Positions 43,499-52,128 of a stretch of 64,000 bases of DNA are shown here, one piece after another. The notes below the pieces were generated by a model that was given only the letters and a program-made list of their open reading frames with translations, was not told the DNA's origin and ran no database searches. Position 1 is the first letter of the stretch. Each line of letters begins with the position of its first letter. Source of the stretch: Allodiplogaster sudhausi (taxonomy: Eukaryota > Nematoda > Chromadorea > Rhabditida > Diplogasteridae); NCBI GenBank assembly GCA_945643635.1, contig CALZFC010000105.1, forward strand, positions 243,501 to 307,500, in the 5' to 3' direction. The translations under genes were made by a program, and so were the position numbers.

Positions 43499-44759
43499 TC
43501 AGAATTGCAAACAGAACCGAAGGAAGCAGCGGGGGAGGGAGGAGAATAAAATCTGCACTTTCTCTCGTGACTCCCTTCTCCACTGTTCTGATACCCATTT
43601 CGTGTAGTCTGAAGGTTGAGACTGCGTCCATCCCATCAGTAATTGTCTTAGACATACCGAAACTGCAGATTCCCTCGACTCATCCAGAAGTCTTTTATAG
43701 CGATTGACAACGGGAAAATCACGGCGGTAGCTATCAACTAAAAGATAACCTGGCAATGACAAAAACGTTTAGGAGTGAAAAGGCAACTGACTTTGTCTTT
43801 TCTCGCTTTTCTTGTTCTCCAAATTCTCACCCTCCAGCAATTCTGCGAATAAATGGTTCCCATTGCCATTCTAAATCAGTAAATCAGTGTGTTCCAGTGT
43901 CTAAGGTCATCAACGAACTTCTTGACGAGATTTCTGCACCTGGTTTCTCATGCCATACGAGTCACTGGCAGAAACTTGCTCGATTAAGCCGTAGCTCCGT
44001 TCAATGGGAAGCAACGCGTGCGGTCGAGCATAGCGGATGTAGTACTCGTGTAAGCAGCAGATCTTCGCATTATTAGTCTGCAATATTTAGTATCGTATAA
44101 CAAATAAATACAAAAAATGTTAGGAACAGCAGAACCTCTAGATTAATGGCGAGATCAATTTCCTTGTCATGAATCAAGAGGACCAGATCATTTGTAAGCA
44201 AAACGGAGGCCGAATTATGGCAAGGCCTCCAGAATCCGCTTCTAGTTATATCGGCCAAGCAGCAGAGTCTCTCAAAGAAGAATCTACTAGCTAAAACGCC
44301 CATTCACGGAGCTTTTGTCATATTTCCTCCGCAAAACCATAATATAGGGGGAAACATGTGGGGATTGATTGTTCAACTGACAACGTTGGAGAGTCCGCAG
44401 ATTCTTTTCGAAGGAGTTGAGTTGCTATCATGTGTATGACCTCCTTCCTCCTCCACGTCCTCTTTCTCCACTACGAACTCCCTTTTATCTTCATGTATCG
44501 CCTCTGCTTCCTCTTCAAGGCAACCCATCGGGAGTAACTCCCCCGGGCAGTCCTCGCTCTTCCCCACTTCCTGGTTGTCACTTTCCTCGTTCTTCTCGTC
44601 TTCCTCCTCTTCCTCGTCTCCAATGCATTTCTGAGACGAACCATAGCCTTCTTTCGTTCCTCTGCACTATCGGGTTTCAAGGAAAAAAGAATAGAATTCC
44701 AGATTTAGTCTGCCATGAATATTTTTCCAAAAATTAAATACATCCTCAACGTCTGTCAT
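43499..44759 (-). CDS. Uncharacterised protein with acidic N-terminus
   Basis: I do not recognise this family. ATG 44757-44759 (MTDVED) splices to an acidic region (44405-44668: CIGDEEEEEDEKNEESDN, then EEEAEAIHEDKREFVVEKED). Further exons read RFFFERLCCLADITRSGFWR and LLTNDLVLLIHDKEIDLAIN (about 44145-44290), NNAKICCLHEYYIRYARPHA (about 43935-44078), GNHLFAELLEGENLENKK (about 43790-43862) and LLVDSYRRDFPVVNRYKRLL (about 43655-43750). The frame then ends at 43499. It starts 371 bp after the stop of the next upstream gene on the same strand, and an acceptor-like cgttatacag ends 11 bp before its ATG, so it may be the second gene of an operon. Joins between exons 2 and 3 are unresolved. Confidence 0.5.
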
Positions 44760-45130
44760 TCGAGTTGAATCTGTATAACGGACGGTCATGTTTGCATATT
44801 TCAAATTGAGAGATCATTTTTACGGTTTTTTTCTCGTCAATAATGCGCTAAGTTTGAGAGTTCGTTGTTAACTATTGTTTTTTTTTAAATGCCCCCCTTC
44901 AACTGCTATATTTGTTATGAAAGGACGTGTTTCTGTTTTGTCTTTACAACGTCTTTACAAGACAGTCTGACTCATTAAATCTAGGAAGGGATTAAGTAAT
45001 AGGTGTACCAATATATGATGTTCTCAAAACATATTCACAAAAACCTGTTGAAAGGTGCGGCGCTTCCCTAGATTGTCCTTCCTACCGTTACAAGTTTGAA
45101 GATGAACAAAGCTACCAACATATCGGGTGC

Positions 45131-46083
45131 TTAGCTGTGCAGAATGGACTGGAATCCCTTCTGTGCCTCGTCCTCGTCGTTGTTTCCAATCGACGAAGAA
45201 TCCATCAGTTCGAGCACAGCTCTCTGCTGTCTAAGAGTTTAAAACTGGAATTGAAGACCGAGGAAAGCTAAGCTAACCGATGATTCTTCTGGAAGAGCAC
45301 GCTGGGGCTCAAGTGATGCATTTCTAGGCTGATCCTTTTGCGAGTGCGTAACATACTCCACATCATTTGTCTCTAACTCGTGCTAAACCAATGTCACCAC
45401 TCCTTAGTAATCAGTTCTTTGACACATACCGTAATGTGCGTCGTTATTGGCTCTACAGTTGTTAGTGCTGTGAATCTTGCGGCTCCCTGATCTACAGCCG
45501 GTGATAACTGTAAATACCGAACGTAATAGTATCACGAGGACGACAAGTAAACACATGTATACTTACCTGATTTAATCTCAACAGCTTCTTGAATGAAACG
45601 CTGGGAAAGACCGGAATAGATGGAGCAACACACTTTCCCAAAGCAGACATATCTTCAGGACGAAGAATTGGAATTTCAAATAAGCGTAAGGCCGACTTCT
45701 TCCGGAACTCCTTAAATCAATGATTACGCTGTTATAACAAAATTATGATGACGTATGTTAAAAAGATAAAATGCTAATCAAAAAGGAACTAACTGAAATA
45801 TCATCTTCATCTTCACTACCATATTCAGATTCTTTTCCGTCGTCAACGATTTCGGAATCCCGCTCCAGTTCAGCTCGGAAAGAGAGAAAGGAACGAAAGA
45901 GCCGATTCTAAATAAACCTCGCACTGGCATCTTCCTCAATAGCTCACTGCCTACCCTGGGAAGAAGGAAAGCTGGCTCATTTCCTTTTAAAACTTCGTCA
46001 GCATCATCCACATCTACTAGCTTGCGTTTCTGGGTTGTTATCTTTGGCTGGATTGGCTCCAAATATCCATCCGCAGAAAGCCT

Positions 46084-46126
<43 letters not shown>

Positions 46127-46166
46127 AAAATAAAACTGACTGCAATGCATCCGGCGTTTCAGCCAT
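45131..46166 (-). CDS. Uncharacterised acidic protein
   Basis: ATG 46164-46166 (MAETPDALQSVLFW) is followed by a 44-bp intron made almost wholly of TA repeats. Next is LSADGYLEPIQPKITTQKRK, a Lys/Asp stretch (LVDVDDADEVLKG), PVRGLFRIGSFVPFSLSELE and EYGSEDEDDISEFRKKSALR. The later exons read FEIPILRPEDMSALGKCVAP, SFKKLLRLNQ, LSPAVDQGAARF, ELETNDVEYVTHSQKDQPRN and QQRAVLELMDSSSIGNNDED, stop 45131-45133. About 260 aa, probably nuclear given its composition. No recognised domain. An acceptor-like gattctcag ends about 31 bp before the ATG. Confidence 0.55.
46082..46125 (-). repeat. 44-bp intron consisting of (TA)n
   Basis: On the sense strand it reads gtatata...tatattgag. Its splice sites are TTTTG|gtatat and attgag|GCTTTC, and the exon phases fit. 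The whole intron between the two splice sites is the dinucleotide repeat. Confidence 0.7.
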
Positions 46167-46281
46167 GGAGAGCGTCTTACCAGTACGACCAGTGTCCTGA
46201 GAATCCACCTTAAAAATTTTTTACGCTATGGATATTCGACAAGGGAAGCAAGAGTAGCCTCTGCTGTCGGCGGCAACTGAG

Positions 46282-46632
46282 ATGAATCGTCCTGTTGCAT
46301 CCAACCCTATACGCCAATCTCCAAAGGCGTACCATTAGTTTTTCGCTTTTTGCACTACCCTTACACTCTAGAAAAATCGGTAAACCTTTTCTGTGTCACA
46401 ATTTAGACTTCTTTCCCACAAAATTTCATATCACAAATTTACTTTTTTTTGCCACAAAACATTTTTTGTCACTACTCTTACTTTTTTTTTGTCACAAATT
46501 GTCATTTGCTCCATATTTGATGATCTCAATCAAGAACCTGCTCGAGCACTAAGAGCACACTTCCTCAAAGAGCAGATCGAAGAAGACTGCCAGGCCAGCT
46601 TGCAGAAGGCGATAAAGTTAAAATTCGACTAG
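46282..46632 (+). CDS. Possible short gene divergent from the acidic-protein gene
   Basis: ATG 46282 opens MNRPVASNPIRQSPK, ending at a possible donor (46329). A T-rich stretch follows, then an open segment EPARALRAHFLKEQIEEDCQ to a stop at 46630-46632, with AATAAA near 46765. The two parts do not join in phase with the splice sites I can see, so the model is unproven. Confidence 0.2.
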
Positions 46633-46639
46633 TTGTGGG

Positions 46640-47319
46640 ATATAGTAAGAAATTGTGATAGAAAAGCACTAAATTAGAGTCCGCAGATAAAAGTTTGAAA
46701 AGGTTTAAAAATATTTCTTCGCGTGATTTTTTGGTACTTTTCGGGGTTCGAAATTCATTTCAAAAATAAAAACCTAAGAAAGTAGCATCCACAAGCTTAA
46801 AATAAGAAGTAAATATCTGTTAGCCATCATACGCCTGGGCCCGCTACAGTATGTTTTGACGTTATATTGCGAATAAGCTGCTTTCATAAAATATACTTAT
46901 TAAAACTTAATTTATCACTATTTAGGACCAATTATTGAGCCAGTCGAACCAATAAATTAGCAGGAAGAGTTGTATTTTATGTAATCGGAGGTGTTGGTTT
47001 CAGACAATACTTTTTCAAGGATATCTGATTTCGGTGTTAACTTTTCTTATTAAATTTCTTAGAAATAGATTAAGAAGACGTTTAAGTACGCTAAATCATA
47101 GAAAATTTCCCCGCGAATGACCGGATGTGTCTGTATTCGATTAATTTATAAGCGCGCTTAAGGAATTTAGCACGTTTTGAATGATATCTCAAGTCGGCGC
47201 TTGCTTTTTTGAATAAAAATTTTTTCCTGATACTCCTAGCAAGACCTGGAACGAATGGGCAGTCGAATATGTCCCTCCCAGTCCCAATTAACCGAACACG
47301 GGATGTTAGAACACAGCGC
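46640..47319. other. AT-rich intergenic sequence
   Basis: No gene, RNA or repeat structure that I can support. It ends at a MITE target duplication. Confidence 0.5.
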
Positions 47320-47460
47320 GGGCAAATAGCAATATTCACCCATTCACCCAGCATTCACCCACATTCACCCACGCTATGTATTTTAGTACTTGGGTGAATG
47401 TGGGTGAATGCTGGGTGAATGCGGGGTGAATGGGTGAATGGGTGAATATCACTATTTGCC
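47320..47460. mobile_element. MITE with interior of inverted TGGGTGAA repeats
   Basis: 141 bp. Ends GGGCAAATAG and CTATTTGCC; flanks carry an 8-bp duplication cacagcgc (47312-47319 and 47461-47468). The left half is (ATTCACCC)n-like and the right half (GGGTGAAT)n-like, separated by a short loop (gctatgtattttagtact), so one strand folds into a long hairpin. No ORF. Confidence 0.8.
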
Positions 47461-47612
47461 CACAGCGCGCAGGTGTGGTCCCCTTTTCAAAATGCGAAAC
47501 GTCGGATGGAAGGCGCACTATAAAAATCAACCGTCTTGCGTCTGACCGCTTTTCATGCGTGTTCATGCGTGTTTTTTCTTGCGTGTTTTGACACTTCTAA
47601 CACATCTCGCCC

Positions 47613-47636
47613 TGGCAAGTTGCCAGTTTGAGCGCG
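47613..47636. promoter_or_regulatory. Palindrome plus E2F-like motif, shared with the ISWI promoter
   Basis: TGGCAAGTTGCCAG followed directly by TTTGAGCGCG, about 105 bp upstream of the ATG at 47741. The same two motifs occur at 23061-23074 and 23001-23010. Confidence 0.4.
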
Positions 47637-47740
47637 ACTTAAATCCAACTCTCTACGTCTCTGCCACTTGGTCAGAGTGCAGACAGTGGGAGTAAGCTGT
47701 CAACCGGTGCCATCTTTGTATAGCGAGTGCGTCCGGAAAA

Positions 47741-48008
47741 ATGCATGAGCTGAACACCCGTGACCGAACACTGAAATATTGGCGCCTGCACTTCCATCCC
47801 CAAGGTCAATTTTTAGACGTTCACTCTCTTATTCTATACTTTGAATACTATTGATGAAATATAAGCCAGAAAAAGCAAGCTAGAATGTATAAACTTTATA
47901 AAAACAACTAGCTAGGTTAAAGGAATTTCAGATACAACAGATGTCGCAAAGGATACTGTAGTGCGCCCGGTCAAATATGTGACCGTAAAAGCTATCTGCG
48001 GTCTCTAA
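47741..48008 (+). CDS. Two-exon microprotein of about 46 aa
   Basis: Exon 1 (47741-47804) reads MHELNTRDRTLKYWRLHFHP, ending CAAG|gtcaat. Exon 2 (47932-48008, acceptor aatttcag) continues in phase with DTTDVAKDTVVRPVKYVTVK and stops at TAA 48006-48008. AATAAA follows at 48055-48060. A promoter-like palindrome lies upstream. Start, donor, acceptor, phase, stop and poly(A) signal line up within 320 bp, which is unlikely to be chance, but the protein is not recognised and has no obvious signal peptide or TM segment. Confidence 0.4.
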
Positions 48009-48054
48009 ATTTCTGGCAAAAAAAAGTAAATTTTTGACATTAATTTTTTGTGGT

Positions 48055-48060
48055 AATAAA
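48055..48060 (+). terminator. Poly(A) signal AATAAA of the 46-aa gene
   Basis: 47 bp after the TAA stop at 48006-48008. Confidence 0.4.
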
Positions 48061-48737
48061 GGCGCTCGCCTAATTGTAAGAAAAATGCCAGAATGTCTTG
48101 ATTGTATGTTTGCTATGACTGATATCTATTTTATACTTAAGTTTTAAGCTAACTTGTAGTAGCTAGAGTGTTGATAAAACGTCAATCTTCAAGTAATATA
48201 TGACTAGGGAATTCTGGTGGCGCAGCAACATTTCGCTCCTTTTACGTGGTTGAGAGTGATATGACCTTAAGAACTGAAGACACAGCTGAGAGTCATGGAG
48301 AGACCATTGCAAACAGGGGACGGGGAAATAATGGGAGTAGCGAGGGAGTAAAGATAGGGTAAGAGGAATGGAAGAGACAGAGGGAGAGAGAGAGCGAGGG
48401 AGAGAGGGGGAGGGGGAATGAGGGCGCGATAGAGAGAAAGAGTTGGGTGACAGGGCGGCACTGGCGCAACGCAGTGGTCGAGTGGTGAGTGTGCGGTGGC
48501 TGGAAAGGCGCGGGTAGAAGTGCAGATCCGACAATGCTGCTGCTGTCGCCTCTCCATGGGAACTGTGGCCATTGCCCTCTACACCATGGTTTCCTCGTTT
48601 CCTTCTCGCTATCACTTCAATAAACTCGCATCTTCATAGAATAAGCAACCATTATAAATCCGCGTCATGGACATGCAGCCCTTCAAATCTTTAGGCATAT
48701 TATTCGAGAACATTCAGCAAGACTTGGATCTTAACAG

Positions 48738-50318
48738 CTTTTATTCGCCATCTTGACGGCCCTCGCTGGCTGGGGCCTCTCGGATACCAACCAAAGTGGG
48801 GATGCTTCCCACTACAACAGTTGTGAACTGGAGGTGGAGGGCAAGATGAATGCAGGTCAGGAAGGGCACTGGGCTTCTCCTCCAAAAGAGAGCAAGGGCG
48901 ATGCTGACCAGTAGTACGTTCTCCAGACAATCGGAAGCTTTTCTTCCATGGGGGACAAACTACTGTGATCGTCGAGGACTCCACCTCCTACCACTGCTCT
49001 TTCGGACTCTACACAGAAGAACTTAAATACTCTGCAGGGCGTCAGTAATTCAACTTCATTTCTTTTTCTTTCCTAATGGAAAAGGATATGACAACAACAA
49101 AAACGATTTTCAGCGCGATGGTGGCATCTCGTATTTGACATTACCCTCTACATCATCCTCGTTGCTTGCTCTATTCTTCTCTTGGTTAGATCTTATTGTT
49201 AAACAAACTTTATTGTAACAGTTATGGTATTGTGTCTTCAAAGGAATTTCTCGTTTAAAACAAAAGAATGAAAATTGACGATACGTCCGTTCATGCCTGG
49301 TTCTGCGCTTTCTTGTGAAGATTAAACTGCAGATTGCCATCTGCTTGTACAGCGAATGGCTGCTTCTCCCTTGGCTCCTCTTCATGGCAGTTGAGATCGT
49401 GCGCGGGTTCATATCGTCATTCTTCATTCTCTGGTTTAGCCATGTCAGTTGTCGATGAGTACAGCCTTTCTCTCTCTCTCTCTCTCTCTCTCCGCTCTAT
49501 CTCACTCTCTCTCCGCTCTCTCTCTCACTCCCTTTCTTTCTCCCTCACTCGCGCTCTTTCTCTCGCTCTCTTTTTCTATTGCTCTCTTTTTCTATTGCTC
49601 TCTTTTTCTATTGCTATCTCACTCGTTGTCCCTCTTCATATCTGGAAATTCACTGAATATTATTTTAGGGAAATCTGGCGCGCATCGCAACAGGAATCTT
49701 CTTACTCGGAGTGCAAGTCTTCCACGTGAGTCTCGTCTATATTTGAATATGCCAGAGTAACATTCCGTTCTTTCATTTTGTTTCATCACTCGATCTCTTA
49801 ATCTCTCGCTCGCTCTTTCTTTGTCTCCCTCTCTCTTTCTCACTCTCCCTCTTTCCCTCTCAGATGCCCATTTCTCTCTTTCTCACTCTCTCTCTTTCCC
49901 TCTCAGATGTACCTTTCTCTCTTTCTCACTCTCCCTCTTCCCTCTCAGATGTCCGTTTCCCTCTTTCTCCCTCTCCCTCTTTCCCTCTCAGATGTCCGTT
50001 TCCCTCTCTCTCTCTCCCTCTTTCCCTCTTTCGCTCTCAGATATCCCTTTCTCTCTTTCTCACTCTCCCTCTTCCCTCTCAGATGTCCGTTTCCCTCTTT
50101 ATCCCTCTCAGATGTCCGTTTAACTCTTTCTCCCTCTCCCTCTTTCCCTCTTAGATGTCCGTTTCCCTCTTTCTCCTTCTCCCTCTTTCCCTCTCATATA
50201 TCCCTTTCTCTCTTTCCCACTCTCCCTCTTCCCTCTCAGATGCCCGTTTCCCTCTTTCTACCTCTCCCTCTTTCCCTCTCAGATGTCCGTTTCCCTCTTT
50301 CTCCCTCTCCCTCTTTCC

Positions 50319-50351
<33 letters not shown>

Positions 50352-50972
50352 GCTTTCTTTCTCTCTGGGCTCTCCCACTGTCCCTCTTTCCCTCTCAGAT
50401 GTCCCTCTGGATGCTCGTAGTCGCGAAGTTCCAACGTATTTACAACATCAAGCGAGGATTCATCGATCGCAATGTCAGTTATGTGATTGGAAAAGGAAAG
50501 AATGGAAAAGAACTCCACTTCGCTTCTTTTCAAAAGAGGGTGTGGCTTCTTCCTTTCTGCCAATCACATTTCTTCTCTTCTTTCTTTCCTTTCTTTGCCC
50601 CTGTTCTTACCATTAGCTCTCTCTCTCTCTCTCTCTTCTCTTTCTCTCTGCTTTTCACAGTAAACCGGTCGCAGACCCTCTTCATCCGTCACTTTGACCT
50701 TTCGGCTTATCCAAGGGCGTAGTTGGAACAAGGGGAATCTGATCGGGGCCAAAGACAGAATGTTCCTTTAAGCGTTAGGTTTGTCGATCTGAGACTATGA
50801 ATGTGAAGAAGAAAGATATGAATTGTAGTTTGATTCGCGGGTTTACTCGGGCCGCGCGGGTTCGTCTTATGCTTATTCCCCGGACATCCGCCGGCCAGGA
50901 GACTGGCAGAGCGAGCACGCCTCAGGGATGCCCCCCGGCCATGGCCCCGCCCACTACTCCAGCCAGCAGTAA
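48738..50972 (+). CDS. Four-transmembrane protein (LAPTM4/DUF4728-like layout), 5' end unresolved
   Basis: Seven exons with exactly matching phases: 48738-48855 (LLFAILTALAGWGLSDTNQS, end of TM1 and start of an extracellular loop), 48912-49040 (RKLFFHGGQTTVIVEDST, SYHCSFGLYTEEL), 49114-49184 (HLVFDITLYIILVACSILLL, TM2), 49333-49443 (EWLLLPWLLFMAVEIVRGFI, TM3), 49669-49725 (ARIATGIFLLGVQVFH, TM4), 50399-50473 (MSLWMLVVAKFQRIYNIKRG) and 50829-50972 (Ser/Tyr/Pro-rich tail FDSRVYSGRAGSSYAYSP, stop TAA 50970-50972). About 235 aa visible. The layout of four helices, a larger first loop and a Tyr-rich cytoplasmic tail recalls lysosomal LAPTM or insect DUF4728 septate-junction proteins, without a diagnostic motif. 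The starting exon was not identified; no in-phase ATG precedes 48738 without splicing. The intron before 50399 is an array of splice-acceptor copies. Confidence 0.6.
49813..50398 (+). repeat. Minisatellite of tandem 3' splice sites
   Basis: Roughly twelve units of about 35-50 bp, each with the core TTCCCTCTCAGATGTCCGTT or a close variant (tctcagatgccc, tcttagatgtcc, tctcagatatcc). The last unit is the real exon boundary, ccctctcag|ATGTCCCTCTGG at 50399. Nearly all copies keep the AG acceptor and the first bases of the exon, each preceded by a strong pyrimidine tract. Confidence 0.9.
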
Positions 50973-51413
50973 CAGTACTGACTCCCTCTCACGCTTCCTC
51001 CTCTCTTTTGCTCATCTTCTCATCGCGCTCTTTCGCTAACGTAAGTTACTCACTTTCCTCTTCAAAGGCCATATAAATCTTGCCATTTTCGTCCAGAAAT
51101 CCTATATTTCAGCAATAATGATTGAAATTCAACAAGAAGAATACAGGTTTGATAGCAAATTGAAGCATGGCAAGTGGCAGGCAATTCAACCGAATTGGAA
51201 TACTGAGCAAGTCGTGAGATATCATATTAGAGATGCCGTAAATATCTGCTAACAACAATAAAAAAAAAAAAACAGAAAAATTACTGACAATGAGCACTCG
51301 GGGATTTATTACACGTCTTTAGTTGATCAAAAGAAAAAATAGCAAAGATGTACATAAATCTGATTCTGGTCATTTACATATAACAAATAGTGAGATCGCA
51401 ACAAAAGGATCAA

Positions 51414-52069
51414 TTACTCGATGACGTCATCGAAGGTCGCGAGTTGGAAGTCACCAAAGTTACGGCGGATGTCATTGGAAAGAGCGAGCATCTCATCCAC
51501 TGCAAGCACTGTCTCATCCGCCACAGCTTCGTCCTGTAAAACATCTGTCACTCACTCACGGTTCTCTCAATCCCTTTCTTTCTCTCCCTGTCTCCCTTTC
51601 TCTTCCTCTCCTTGTCTGGTTTTCTCTATCTCTTTTCTTCTCTCCCCGTCATCTTTTCCTCTCTTTCTCTGGTTCTCCCTATCCCCCAATTTTGTACTTC
51701 ATGGCATGGTTCACTTTATGCTTTTGATATTCTCACAATGTTTTGGCTACCTGAAGCTCTTCGTCAAGAGAGACTGCCTCGTATTCATCGTCGTAGCCAA
51801 TGGAATATCCAGATCTCCAACGGGAACTGAGGAATTGAATGGAGAAAAAAAGGGCCAAGAGAGTGAAAGATTGAGAGAGAAAAGGAGAGAGATAGAGATC
51901 ATGTGAGAGACAAAGAGAGAGAGAGAGAGCAAGTGAGAGAGAAAGAGAGAGAGAGAGACCGAGAGACCGAGAGAGAAAACGAGGGAGGGAGAGAAGCAAG
52001 TGAGAGAGGCAATTGAGAGAGAAAGAGAGAGCAAGCGAAGAAGAAAGAGAGAGCGAGAGAGAGAGAGAA

Positions 52070-52128
<59 letters not shown>

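Noticed and set aside
47335..47460. Interstitial telomere repeats
   Set aside because: The GGGTGAAT-type units resemble telomeric G-rich repeats, but they form an inverted pair bounded by terminal repeats and an 8-bp duplication, so a MITE explains them better.
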